Below are positions 45,904 to 54,207 of a stretch of DNA of 64,000 nt, piece after piece. Positions within the stretch are counted from its first letter, which is position 1, and every line of letters starts with the position of its first letter. The DNA lies in assembly GCF_000687455.2 (NCBI RefSeq), contig NZ_JGVW01000081.1:30284-94283 (forward strand), given 5' to 3'. The notes beneath the pieces were generated by a model. It was not told the DNA's origin and did not search any database. It saw only the letters and a program-made list of their open reading frames with translations. This DNA comes from Burkholderia sp. lig30. GTDB lineage: Bacteria; Pseudomonadota; Gammaproteobacteria; Burkholderiales; Burkholderiaceae. The translations under genes and the position numbers were made by a program.

Positions 45904-45922
45904 CTGTACCGGTACTGTACCG
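45904..45922. promoter_or_regulatory. Direct repeats upstream of LysE-family gene
   Basis: CTGTACCG occurs at 45904-45911 and again at 45915-45922, 11 bp (one helical turn) apart, with GTACCGGTAC palindromic at the centre. GntR/MocR regulators often use such spaced direct repeats. It lies about 55 bp before the gene start. Confidence 0.5.
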
Positions 45923-45977
45923 TCAACCATCGCTACACTGCCTCCATCCCCCGCATCGACACATGGAGAGCGACACG

Positions 45978-46595
45978 ATGGACTTCATCACCCTGAGCGC
46001 CCTGCCCGCCGGCATGCTGTTCGCGCTCGTCACCTCGATCACCCCCGGCCCGAACAACACCATGCTGCTCGCGTCGGGCGTGAATTTCGGTTTCCGCCGC
46101 ACGATGCCGCACATGGTTGGCATCAGCACCGGCGTCGCGATCATGATGCTGGCGGTGGGGTTTGGTCTTGGCGAGGCATTCACGCGCTTCCCGGCGTGCT
46201 ACAACGCGCTCGAGATCGCGAGCGTCGCCTATCTGCTGTATCTCGCCTGGAAGATCGGTACTTCCGGAGGGTTGAACACCGTCAATGGAAAGTCTCGTCC
46301 GATGACGTTCGTCGAGGCCACGCTGTTCCAGTGGGTCAACCCGAAGGCGTGGATCATGGTGCTGACCGCGGCGACGACAATTCAGTTGTCCGCCAGCTAT
46401 GGCGCCAACGCAATCGGCATGGCTATCGTGTTCATTTGTGTTGGCTTTCCGAGCATCAGCCTGTGGGCCGCATTCGGACAAGGCATGCGCGGCTTCCTGT
46501 CGAATCCGCGCAGGCTGCGCGCGTTCAACGTGACGATGGCGTTGCTGCTCGTGCTGTCGCTCTATCCACTCATCGCGAAACTGGTAGCAGCCTGA
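45978..46595 (+). CDS. LysE-family amino-acid/metabolite exporter
   Basis: 205 residues with six hydrophobic helices. LFALVTSITPGPNNTMLLAS in helix 1 is the LysE/RhtB signature, followed by PHMVGISTGVAIMMLAVGFG, VEATLFQWVNPKAWIMVLTA and a C-terminal MALLLVLSLYPLIAKLVAA. It exports amino acids or related solutes from the cytoplasm; the substrate is not fixed. The ATG at 45978 is chosen over 45963 because GGAGAG sits 7 bases before it. No regulator is adjacent, although direct repeats suited to a GntR/MocR protein precede it. Confidence 0.9.
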   Translation: MDFITLSALPAGMLFALVTSITPGPNNTMLLASGVNFGFRRTMPHMVGISTGVAIMMLAVGFGLGEAFTRFPACYNALEIASVAYLLYLAWKIGTSGGLNTVNGKSRPMTFVEATLFQWVNPKAWIMVLTAATTIQLSASYGANAIGMAIVFICVGFPSISLWAAFGQGMRGFLSNPRRLRAFNVTMALLLVLSLYPLIAKLVAA

Positions 46596-46688
46596 CTGGA
46601 CGCCGCCCGACTCGCGCCGATGACGCCTTGATGCCGCAGAGTGACTGGAGCAGCCCACTTCCCTGGGCGTATCCTCGACGACGCGCTC

Positions 46689-47030
46689 TCATTGCGGCGC
46701 GACTTGAAGCCGCGAAGGGAAGCGCTCGTCAAACTCCTGGACAGCAATGTCGCCAAGGCGCGAGCAGGCCTCCGCCGGTAATGCGACGCTGAGCTCCTCG
46801 CACCGGCAGGCTATGCCGGCAAAGCGGAGCACCCGCATCCGAACTTCCCTGGGCTCTGCGTAGGCCGAAACGTGTTTTGGCGGTAGTTCCATGCGTACGC
46901 GGCGCCACACCTCATGGCGAAGCATTGCGCCGCTCACATCGCGACGCACCAATGTCGTCCCGGTCAGTTGCCTGTGCAGGTGGCGAGCGTGCAGCGCAAG
47001 CGCCAACGCCACCATCATCACGATGTACAT
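46689..47030 (-). CDS. Small hypothetical protein with N-terminal membrane segment
   Basis: 113 residues. The ATG at 47028-47030 has a near-perfect AAGGAG 7 bases upstream, which is the main support. The N-terminus MYIVMMVALALALHARHLHR is a short membrane or signal segment; the rest (MELPPKHVSAYAEPREVRMR, LPAEACSRLGDIAVQEFDER) is soluble-looking and unrecognised. It follows the cold-shock gene by 153 bp in the same direction. Confidence 0.65.
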   Translation of the reverse strand: MYIVMMVALALALHARHLHRQLTGTTLVRRDVSGAMLRHEVWRRVRMELPPKHVSAYAEPREVRMRVLRFAGIACRCEELSVALPAEACSRLGDIAVQEFDERFPSRLQVAPQ

Positions 47031-47183
47031 TACGCTGCTCCTTGGCGATACTGCACGTTGGCCACAAGCAGAACAACAACCATGAGCGGCGCTGGCGCAT
47101 TGCCATCGACGAAGCGTTACCGCGTCACGGAACGCTCCGAACCACGCACTCACGGGTGTACTCGGCTTTGCGCCGCCCGCAAC

Positions 47184-47387
47184 TTAAAGCGCGCGGATAT
47201 TCGCTGCCTGCTTGCCCTTGGGGCCTTGCTTGACCTCATAGCTGACGCGCTGGCTCTCTTGCAACGACTTGAATCCCGTGGCCTGAATTTCGGAAAAGTG
47301 CGCGAACACATCCTCACCGCCGTCGTCCGGCGTAATGAACCCAAAGCCCTTGGCGTCGTTAAACCACTTCACAATACCGGTCGTCAT
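47184..47387 (-). CDS. CspA-family cold-shock protein
   Basis: 67 residues, a single cold-shock domain. [20 protein letters not shown] contains RNP1 (KGFGFI) and DVFAHFSEI contains RNP2; it ends [13 protein letters not shown]. It binds single-stranded RNA and DNA and acts as an RNA chaperone. About 170 bp of AT-rich sequence upstream could form the long structured 5' leader found in cold-inducible csp genes. Confidence 0.95.
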   Translation of the reverse strand: MTTGIVKWFNDAKGFGFITPDDGGEDVFAHFSEIQATGFKSLQESQRVSYEVKQGPKGKQAANIRAL

Positions 47388-47722
47388 AAATAATTCAGAA
47401 AAAGTAACCGCAGATTTGTCATTTCAAGAAGGCACGAGGCGACGCTTCAACGAACGGTATTGCAAACGCATCGCGCATCGACACTATTGCCGCCTCGGAT
47501 TGCGGGCGTCAACAAAAAAATAAATCTATTTCAGCTATTCAAGAACACCAAGAAACAAGTCGTTCTAAGTTAAAACCCCATTATCGCCACGCTGGTTTCC
47601 ACAGCACATGATGGATTTCGAATTCCGCAGTGCCTCGCCCAGCGGCCGAACGTCAATCAGTTCCCCTTGTGATGCGTGCTGCATTGCCATGGCAAGCGCC
47701 TCTTGCAACCCGGGTGGGTCAA
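47388..47722. other. Region between csp and sdhB genes
   Basis: 335 bp. The part nearest csp (47388-47560) is AT-rich and likely holds its promoter and leader. Nothing gene-like was seen; frames here are on the wrong strand or lack motifs. Confidence 0.45.
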
Positions 47723-48430
47723 TCAGATCATCCTGCGTGCCATCATGGTGCGGATCTCCCCGATCGCCCTTGCGGGATTCAATCCTTTTGGGCAAACATC
47801 GGTGCAGTTCAGAATCGTCCGGCATCGGAACAGGCGGTACGGATCATGGAGGTTGTCCAGTCGCGCGGCCGTTCCCTCGTCGCGGGAGTCCACCAGAAAG
47901 CGACAGGCCTGCAACAGTCCGGCCGGACCGACGTACTTGTCGGGATTCCACCAGTACGACGGACATGCGCTGGAGCAGCACGCACACAGGATGCATTCGT
48001 ACAGGCCGTCGAGTTGATCACGTTGCTGCGGCGACTGGAGTCGCTCGCGCTCGGGAGGCGGCGTTTCGTTGATCAGGTAGGGCTTGATAGAGTGGTATTG
48101 CTTGAAAAACGCCGTCATGTCGACGATCAGATCACGTACGACCGGGAGGCCGGGTAACGGTCGCAGCACAGTATGAACGGGAAGATCGTTGAGGTTGGTC
48201 ACGCAAGCGAGGCCGTTCTTGCCATTAATGTTCATGGCGTCCGAGCCACATACCCCCTCGCGACAGGAACGCCGGAAGCTGAGCGTTTCGTCCAGCGCCT
48301 TGAGGCGAATGAGCACATCCAATAGCATTCTTCCGGCCGACGTGACATCAATCGTGAAGACTTGCATGTAAGGTTTGGCGTCTTTGTCCGGATCGTATCG
48401 ATATATCTCGAACGTTCTTGTATCACTCAC
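47723..48430 (-). CDS. sdhB: Succinate dehydrogenase/fumarate reductase iron-sulfur subunit (orphan)
   Basis: 235 residues, normal SdhB length. The 2Fe-2S cysteines are in SCREGVCGSDAMN and GLACVTNL; the 4Fe-4S and 3Fe-4S ligands are in CILCACCSSACPS and FRCRTILNCTDVCPKGLNPA. All expected cysteines are present, so it looks functional. SdhB passes electrons from the flavoprotein to quinone. It is not accompanied by sdhC, sdhD or sdhA, unlike the usual sdhCDAB operon, so it is probably a second copy whose partners are encoded elsewhere. Confidence 0.92.
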   Translation of the reverse strand: MSDTRTFEIYRYDPDKDAKPYMQVFTIDVTSAGRMLLDVLIRLKALDETLSFRRSCREGVCGSDAMNINGKNGLACVTNLNDLPVHTVLRPLPGLPVVRDLIVDMTAFFKQYHSIKPYLINETPPPERERLQSPQQRDQLDGLYECILCACCSSACPSYWWNPDKYVGPAGLLQACRFLVDSRDEGTAARLDNLHDPYRLFRCRTILNCTDVCPKGLNPARAIGEIRTMMARRMI

Positions 48431-48764
48431 GGCGTCTCTCCAATTTCATCGAAGATTGGGCGACGAAATCCAATGGGTAGCGATCGCTTTCGACTCGACC
48501 CGCCCCGCATCACGGCACACCACTAACAGACATCCACTCCGGAGCGGATGCTTGCATGGATCCTCCTGGCGTCGTGCCCCCTTGCATTCGTCGTGCGCAC
48601 GATGGGCCTCGAACTGCAAATGCTGATGTCAAGCGGACCGCACAGTCCGCCGTCGACGTGACGTGTCTCGTGCGGGCTTTCGTTCGACCGCTCGCGCGAT
48701 GCCCGGCGTACATCGCATGCCACTTAACAATATATATCACGACATGATATTTTTAACGAAATGC
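48431..48764. other. Gap upstream of sdhB with no gene
   Basis: 334 bp. It holds the likely promoter of sdhB and, at 48725-48765, a strongly AT-rich patch. No protein family is recognisable. Confidence 0.45.
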
Positions 48765-48872
48765 AGCGTTCGGGTTTCCACGGTCAGGCGGCGCACAACA
48801 GCCACCGGGCTGTTTTTCATGCTGCTGATCCTGTCCCTGTATCCGCTCGTCGCGCACCTGTTGCCGCGGTGA
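48765..48872 (+). pseudogene. C-terminal stump of a LysE-family exporter
   Basis: The frame ending at 48872 reads VRRRTTATGLFFMLLILSLY then PLVAHLLPR. It aligns with the C-terminus of the intact LysE protein encoded at 45978-46595 (MALLLVLSLYPLIAKLVAA). Only about 35 residues remain; the five upstream helices are missing. Confidence 0.75.
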
Positions 48873-48989
48873 TCCGGCGCAACACCCGCGATCCCGCCCG
48901 TTGAGATTCGCCGCCCGCAGGCGTAGGCTTGAATTCAGGGCGGGCAAAACCGGGTGGCCGGTCGAGCCGCTATTGTCGGGAGAAAGCCG

Positions 48990-49238
48990 ATGAGGCCAAT
49001 GCTGAGGATGGGCGAGCACATCGAAGGGATGCACTGGGTCGCCGAGTATTACCAGGACACCCACGACATCCGGGTACTGCGCGAAGACATCGAGATCGGC
49101 ACGTATTGCGCGCCGCCGACCCTGTTCGGCGAGGAGGAGGACATGGGTGCCCCCAATCTCGCCGATCATCGCAGCCGCGATGCTGCGCTTCTCGCGTATC
49201 TGCGCCAGTTCGTCAAACACCACGACGCGGAAGAATAG
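48990..49238 (+). CDS. Small hypothetical protein
   Basis: 82 residues, acidic. MRPMLRMGEHIEGMHWVAEY, then DTHDIRVLREDIEIGTYCAP and a tail DAALLAYLRQFVKHHDAEE. The ATG at 48990 follows GGGAG at a normal distance. It has no signal peptide or recognised domain. It stands alone between the LysE stump and the pca cluster. Confidence 0.6.
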   Translation: MRPMLRMGEHIEGMHWVAEYYQDTHDIRVLREDIEIGTYCAPPTLFGEEEDMGAPNLADHRSRDAALLAYLRQFVKHHDAEE

Positions 49239-49408
49239 CGGCGCGCACGCTACCGCATCGTCGATCCCCGAATCCGGCGGACATGCGCCGAGGGGCGCGC
49301 GCGTATCCAATTAACCGGCGCATCGCGCCCCGCGCGCCGATGCGCGCCGGTCGCCATCGCTGCCACGCCTGAGCGCGGCAGCGCAAACCGGCTGGCGAGG
49401 CTGGCCGC

Positions 49409-50770
49409 TCAGTGTCCGAGCGGCTCCGCGTCGCCCGGCTGCTGCTGCGTGACCCCATGCGGCCGCGCGGCCTGCTTGATCAGCAGCGCGACGCAAGACA
49501 GCACGCCAGCCACCGCAATCGTCGCGAACACGCCCGCGAACGTGAAATGGCGCCGCGTCAGTTCGGCGACGAGAAACGAACCCGCAATGCCGCCGAAGCG
49601 CCCGACGCCGAGCATCCACGCGACCCCGGTGCCACGCCCCTGGGTCGGATAGAACGCCGCCGCGAGCGCGGGCATCGACGACTGCGCGGTGTTCATCAGC
49701 ACGCCGGCGACGAACACGACCAGCACGAGCAGCCCGACGTTGCCGACCGCCTGCCCGATCGCGTACACGCTGACGGCCGTCAGCGCATAGCACAGCGCGA
49801 TCACGCGGTTCGCGTTGAAACGGTCCATCAGCATGCCGCACAGCACGGCGCCGACGCCGCCCAGCGGGAACAGCGCCGAGATCAGCGTCGCGCTCTTCGG
49901 CGTCAGGCCGGCATCCTTCAGCAGGATCGGCATCCAGTTGATCGACGCGTAGAAGATCACGAGGCCCATGAAGTAAGCGACCCACAGCATCACGGAGCCG
50001 ACGAGGTACGACCGCGACAGCACGACGCCGAGGCCCTTTCCGCCCGTCTGCGGCGCGGTCTCCGTCATCACGAACGAGCCGGCGTTCATCGCTTCGCTTG
50101 AGATGCGCGACAGCGTCGCGCGAATCCGGTCGACGGGCTGGCCGCTGGCGACCATGAAGCGCACCGATTCCGGCATCTTGACGAGCAGCAGCACGCCGAG
50201 CACCAGCGGCGTCGCGCCGCCGAGCATCAGCACGCTGCGCCAGCCGAAATGCGGAATCATCCATGCGGCGAGGAAGCCGCCGAACGCCGCGCCGAGCGGA
50301 AAGCCGCAGAACATCAGGTTGATCAGGGTCGCGCGGCGCCGGTCGGGACAGAATTCGCCCATCATCGTGACGGCGTTCGGCATCGCGGCGCCCAGGCCGA
50401 CGCCGGTGACGAAGCGCAGGACCGTGAGCTGCCCGAGGCTCGACGAGAACGCGGACGCGAAACAGGCCACGCCGAACAGGAACACCGAGCCGAGCAGCAG
50501 CACGCGCCGCCCGAGGCGATCGGAAAGCGGACCCGACACGAGCGCGCCGCACGCGAGGCCGAACAGCGCGGCGCTCAATACGGGCGCGAGATCAGGCTTG
50601 GTCAGGTGCCATTCGGTGAGCAGCGACGGTGCGATGAAGCCGATCGCCGCCGTGTCGAAGCCGTCCAGCAGGACGATCACGAAACACAGAAAGAAGATGA
50701 GCCACTGGAAGCCGCCGAATGGCTGCGTATTGATGAAGGTCTGTACGTTGACGACCGGGGTGCGATTCAT
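49409..50770 (-). CDS. pcaK: Aromatic acid:H+ symporter PcaK (MFS, AAHS family)
   Basis: 453 residues with about 12 helices. The AAHS signature is in helix 1, FVIVLLDGFDTAAIGFIAPS with the DGFD motif, and in the helix 2-3 loop GPLSDRLGRRVLLLG. It imports 4-hydroxybenzoate and protocatechuate with protons. It is last in the pcaIJBDC order, 117 bp after pcaC with a hairpin between, which fits a transporter serving the protocatechuate pathway encoded upstream. Confidence 0.92.
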   Translation of the reverse strand: MNRTPVVNVQTFINTQPFGGFQWLIFFLCFVIVLLDGFDTAAIGFIAPSLLTEWHLTKPDLAPVLSAALFGLACGALVSGPLSDRLGRRVLLLGSVFLFGVACFASAFSSSLGQLTVLRFVTGVGLGAAMPNAVTMMGEFCPDRRRATLINLMFCGFPLGAAFGGFLAAWMIPHFGWRSVLMLGGATPLVLGVLLLVKMPESVRFMVASGQPVDRIRATLSRISSEAMNAGSFVMTETAPQTGGKGLGVVLSRSYLVGSVMLWVAYFMGLVIFYASINWMPILLKDAGLTPKSATLISALFPLGGVGAVLCGMLMDRFNANRVIALCYALTAVSVYAIGQAVGNVGLLVLVVFVAGVLMNTAQSSMPALAAAFYPTQGRGTGVAWMLGVGRFGGIAGSFLVAELTRRHFTFAGVFATIAVAGVLSCVALLIKQAARPHGVTQQQPGDAEPLGH

Positions 50771-50845
50771 TGCTTGTCTCCTGTCTTTTTTTGCATCGTG
50801 GGCGATGCGCCGCGCGCCGATTCACTGCCGGCGCGTCGGTTGTCG

Positions 50846-50867
50846 GAGGCGCGCGGAAACGCGCCTC
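50846..50867. terminator. Hairpin between pcaC and pcaK
   Basis: GAGGCGCG (50846-50853) pairs with CGCGCCTC (50860-50867) around CGGAAA. It may reduce pcaK transcription relative to the enzymes or stabilise the upstream mRNA. Confidence 0.5.
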
Positions 50868-50887
50868 GCCTGGGTCCGGCCCGAATG

Positions 50888-51274
50888 TCAGCCGGCCTCG
50901 TCCTGCTCCTGGAAAATCCTGTCGGCGAGGTGGAACGCCGAGTTCGCCGCCGGCACGCCGCAATAGATCGCGGTCTGCAGCAGCACTTCCTTGATCTCGT
51001 CGCGCGTCACGCCGTTGTTGCGCGCAGCGCGCAGATGCAGCGCGAGTTCCTCGCCGCGGTTGAGCGCCACCATCATCGCGATCGTCAGCATGCTGCGCGT
51101 ATGGCGCGGCAAGCCCTCACGCGTCCAGATCTCGCCCCACGCGTAGCGCGTGATCAGGTTCTGGAATTCCTCGTTCACCTCGGTGCGGTGCTCGAGCGAA
51201 CGGTCGACGTGCGCGTCGCCGAGCACCGCGCGGCGCACCTTCATGCCCGCGTCGTAACGTTGCTGGTCATCCAT
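50888..51274 (-). CDS. pcaC: 4-carboxymuconolactone decarboxylase
   Basis: 128 residues, one CMD domain: TRYAWGEIWTREGLPRHTRS, then MMVALNRGEELALHLRAARN and VLLQTAIYCGVPAANSAFHL. It decarboxylates 4-carboxymuconolactone to 3-oxoadipate enol-lactone, the step between PcaB and PcaD. The ATG at 51272-51274 lies 12 bp after pcaD, so the two are tightly linked. In some bacteria pcaC and pcaD are fused; here they are separate. Confidence 0.93.
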   Translation of the reverse strand: MDDQQRYDAGMKVRRAVLGDAHVDRSLEHRTEVNEEFQNLITRYAWGEIWTREGLPRHTRSMLTIAMMVALNRGEELALHLRAARNNGVTRDEIKEVLLQTAIYCGVPAANSAFHLADRIFQEQDEAG

Positions 51275-51286
51275 CGTGCGCACTCC

Positions 51287-52072
51287 TCAGGCGGTCAGGA
51301 AATCGAGCAGCGCGCGGTTGAAGCCATCCGTGCACTCGATGTTCGAAATGTGCGCGGCGTCGAATTCGACGTGACGCGCGCCCGGAATCGCGGCCGCCAG
51401 CGCGCGGCCCTGGTCGGGCGGCGTCGACATGTCGTGCTCGCCCGTCACGACGAGCACCGGCAGCGCGATCGACTTCACTTCTTCGCGCAGGTCGGCGGCG
51501 TTCAGTGCATCGCAGTTCGCCGCATAGCCGTCCTTGTCGATGTGCAGGAACGTGTCGCGGATCAGGTCGTGCAGGCGCGGCTCGCGCTCGACGAACGCGG
51601 CCGTGAACCAGCGCGGCAGCACCGCGTCGGCGAGCGCGGCCATCCCTTCGGCCCGCGCCTTCGCGGCGCGCGGCGCCCACACTTCCGGCGTGCCGATCTT
51701 CGCGGCGGTGTTCGAGAGCACGACGCGCGCCATCCGCGACGGGTAGCGCGCGGCGAGCGCCGCACCGGTCAGCCCGCCCATCGAAATCCCGCAGAAGTGC
51801 GCGCGCGCAATGCCGACGTGATCCATCAGGCCGATCACGTCGCCCGCGAGCTGCTCGATCGTGTACGAGCCGGCCGGCGCGTCGGAATGGCCGTGGCCGC
51901 GCGTGTCGTAGCGCAGGATGTTGAAGTGCTGCGAGAACGAACGGATCTGCGGCGCCCACATCGACAGATCGGCGCCGAGCGAATTCGAAAAGACGAGCCA
52001 CGGCGCGTCGTCGCGCGAAGCGCGGTCGATCCGGTAGTGCAGTTTCACGCCGTTGACAGTAGCGAAAGGCAT
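51287..52072 (-). CDS. pcaD: 3-oxoadipate enol-lactonase
   Basis: 261 residues, alpha/beta hydrolase. NGVKLHYRIDRA at the start, the nucleophile elbow in CGISMGG, the acid in VVTGEHDMSTPPDQ and the histidine in DAAHISN complete the triad. It hydrolyses 3-oxoadipate enol-lactone to 3-oxoadipate. The start codon shares a base with the pcaB stop (TGATG at 52070-52074), showing translational coupling. Confidence 0.94.
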   Translation of the reverse strand: MPFATVNGVKLHYRIDRASRDDAPWLVFSNSLGADLSMWAPQIRSFSQHFNILRYDTRGHGHSDAPAGSYTIEQLAGDVIGLMDHVGIARAHFCGISMGGLTGAALAARYPSRMARVVLSNTAAKIGTPEVWAPRAAKARAEGMAALADAVLPRWFTAAFVEREPRLHDLIRDTFLHIDKDGYAANCDALNAADLREEVKSIALPVLVVTGEHDMSTPPDQGRALAAAIPGARHVEFDAAHISNIECTDGFNRALLDFLTA

Positions 52073-53448
52073 CAGAATTCTCCTGGGTTCTGGTTCTGGC
52101 TCGCGTAGGCCGCGAGCACGGCATCGACATAGGCATGCGCCTCGCCGACGTAATGTGCGGGGTTGAGCAAATGCGCGAGCGCGTCGCGCGACAGGTGAGC
52201 GGCGACCGCCGGATCGGCCGCGAGCACGTCGAACAGCGTCGCGCCGCTGCGCACGGCTTCCTTCGACGCGTGCTCGACGACGTGATGCGCGTCGAGCCGG
52301 CCGATCTTGTCGCCGAGCGCGAGCATCACGGCTTCGCCGAGGATCAGGCCGCGAGTCAGGTCGAGATTGGCCGCGAGCCGCTCGGTGTTCACGTCGAGGC
52401 CGGCGGCGATCTGTGCGATCTGCGCGAGCGCGCCGCCCGTCAGCCGCGCGAGATCGGGCAGCGCATCCCATTCGGCCTGCCAGCCGCCGAGCGCGCGCTC
52501 GTGTTCCTGCACCATCCCGGCGAACACCGTCGCGACGAGGCCGGGCGCGCGCACGGCCGCCGTCAGCACGGCCGCGCAGCCGACCGGGTTGCGCTTGTGC
52601 GGCATCGTCGACGAGCCGCCCTTGCCCGCTGCGGCGGGCTCGCCCAGTTCGCCGACTTCGGTCTGCATCTGCAGCGACACGTCGCGCGCGATCTTGCCGA
52701 GCGTGCCGGTCAGCATGCCGAAGCATGCGGCCGCTTCGGCTATGCGGTCGCGCTGCGTGTGCCACGGCACGGCCGGCAGCGCGAGCCGCAGATCGGCGGC
52801 GAGCGCGGCCGTCACGCCGGACGCGTGTTCGCGCAGGCTCGCGAGCGTGCCGGCCGCGCCGCCGAACTGCAGCACCAGCGCGCGCGCGCGCAATTCGGCG
52901 AAGCGCGCGCGATGACGCAGCAGCGCATCGAGCCACTGCGCGAACTTCAGGCCGAGCGTGATCGGCAGCGCCTGTTGCAGCCAGGTGCGCCCGATCGCCG
53001 GCGTCGCGCGATGAGCGCGGGCAAGGCCGGCCAGCGACGCGCAGGCGGCGTCGAGCAGCGGCTCGAGCACGTCGAGCGTGTCGCGCAGTTGCAGCACGGT
53101 CGCGGTGTCGATGATGTCCTGGCTCGTCGCGCCCCAATGCACGAATTTCGCGGCTTCGGGATCGTCCTGCTTCACGCGCGCGGTCAGTTGCCTGACGAGC
53201 GGAATCGCCAGATTGCCGCCGAGCGCGGCGTCGCGCGCGAGCGCTTCGGCGTCGAGCTGGCCGGCGTCGCACGCGCGTTCGATCGCGGCGACCGCGGCGG
53301 CCGGGATCACCTGCTGCGCGGCGAGCGCGCGCGCGAGCGCCGCCTCGACGTCGAGCATGCGCTGGATCGTCGCGCGAGGCGACCAGATCCGGTTGAGCGG
53401 CTCGGTGCCGCAGATGAGGGAGGTCAGGCGGGCGCTGTCTTCGAGCAT
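52072..53448 (-). CDS. pcaB: 3-carboxy-cis,cis-muconate cycloisomerase
   Basis: 458 residues, fumarase/aspartase superfamily. The signature loop is GKGGSSTMPHKRNPVG near residue 280, with a catalytic-region motif FVHWGATSQDIIDTA near residue 105. It converts 3-carboxymuconate to 4-carboxymuconolactone. It follows pcaJ by 80 bp, in which lies a strong hairpin, and is coupled to pcaD. Confidence 0.95.
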   Translation of the reverse strand: MLEDSARLTSLICGTEPLNRIWSPRATIQRMLDVEAALARALAAQQVIPAAAVAAIERACDAGQLDAEALARDAALGGNLAIPLVRQLTARVKQDDPEAAKFVHWGATSQDIIDTATVLQLRDTLDVLEPLLDAACASLAGLARAHRATPAIGRTWLQQALPITLGLKFAQWLDALLRHRARFAELRARALVLQFGGAAGTLASLREHASGVTAALAADLRLALPAVPWHTQRDRIAEAAACFGMLTGTLGKIARDVSLQMQTEVGELGEPAAAGKGGSSTMPHKRNPVGCAAVLTAAVRAPGLVATVFAGMVQEHERALGGWQAEWDALPDLARLTGGALAQIAQIAAGLDVNTERLAANLDLTRGLILGEAVMLALGDKIGRLDAHHVVEHASKEAVRSGATLFDVLAADPAVAAHLSRDALAHLLNPAHYVGEAHAYVDAVLAAYASQNQNPGEF

Positions 53449-53495
53449 GGCATCAGGAATGGAGACGGGGTGCGCTTATTGTCCAACGAAGCGCA

Positions 53496-53520
53496 CCGGC
53501 ATGCGCGGCGCGCATGCCGG
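53496..53520. terminator. Strong hairpin between pcaJ and pcaB
   Basis: CCGGCATGCGC (53496-53506) pairs perfectly with GCGCATGCCGG (53510-53520) around a 3-nt loop. It lies inside the operon, so it is more likely an attenuator or mRNA stability element than a full stop. Confidence 0.55.
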
Positions 53521-53528
53521 CGTCCGGT

Positions 53529-54185
53529 TCAGGCCGCGGCCTTTTGCGTCGCGTCGATCAGCGGCACGCCGGTCAGCTTCTCCAGCTCGTCGAACGACAG
53601 GTCCGTGAAGATCTCGCTCACCGCGAGGCCGTCGCGGGTGACGTCGAGCACCGCCAGATCCGTGTAGATGCGGCTCACGCAGTTCACGCCGGTCACCGGA
53701 TACGAGCATTGCGCGACGATCTTGCTTTCGCCCTGCTTCGTCAGGTGTTCCATCATCACGAACACCTGCTTCGCGCCGATCGCGAGGTCCATCGCGCCGC
53801 CGACAGCCGGAATCGCGTCCGGCGCGCCGGTGTGCCAGTTCGCCAGATCGCCGCCGGCCGATACCTGGAACGCGCCCAGCACGCAGTAATCCAGATGGCC
53901 GCCGCGCATCATCGCGAACGAATCGGCGTGGTGGAAATACGCGCCGCCCGTCAGCAGCGTCACGTGCTGCTTGCCGGCGTTGATCAGTTCGTCGTCTTCC
54001 AGGCCGGGCGCCGGGGCCGGGCCCATGCCGAGCAGGCCGTTCTCGCTGTGCAGGAAGATCTCCTTGCTCGGATCGAGGTGGTTCGCCACCAGCGTCGGCA
54101 CGCCGATGCCGAGGTTCACATACGCGCCTTCGGGAATATCCTGCGCGACGCGCTTGGCCATTTCATCGCGGGTCAATCGTTTCAT
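53529..54185 (-). CDS. pcaJ: 3-oxoadipate CoA-transferase subunit B
   Basis: 218 residues. AKRVAQDIPEGAYVNLGIGV, LHSENGLLGMG with the catalytic glutamate of class I CoA-transferases, and SRIYTDLAVLDVTRDGLAVS are family hallmarks. With PcaI it activates 3-oxoadipate using succinyl-CoA. The ATG at 54183-54185 follows pcaI by 22 bp. Confidence 0.94.
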   Translation of the reverse strand: MKRLTRDEMAKRVAQDIPEGAYVNLGIGVPTLVANHLDPSKEIFLHSENGLLGMGPAPAPGLEDDELINAGKQHVTLLTGGAYFHHADSFAMMRGGHLDYCVLGAFQVSAGGDLANWHTGAPDAIPAVGGAMDLAIGAKQVFVMMEHLTKQGESKIVAQCSYPVTGVNCVSRIYTDLAVLDVTRDGLAVSEIFTDLSFDELEKLTGVPLIDATQKAAA

Positions 54186-54207
54186 CTGTGTTCTCCTGTC
54201 CGGGCGC

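Larger units (their letters stand above)
45167..45977. other. Intergenic region with an AT-rich core upstream of lysE-type gene
   Basis: 811 bp. A minus-strand frame at 45317-45574 (85 codons, containing AFTNTELMVKSEAVVDPKRT) is unrecognised and may be a fragment. Bases about 45665-45845 are markedly AT-rich, unlike the surroundings. Candidate regulatory elements lie at 45646-45662 and 45904-45922. Confidence 0.45.

Noticed and set aside
50249..52108. 619-codon open frame on the plus strand opposite pcaK, pcaC and pcaD
   Set aside because: It is antisense to three clear genes, rich in Arg/Gln/His as expected from GC-rich reverse frames, and has no domain.
51287..53272. Long minus-strand frame that joins the pcaB region to pcaD
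   Set aside because: Only its last part, from 52072, is pcaD; the upstream portion is an out-of-frame shadow of pcaB. The TGATG overlap marks the real start.
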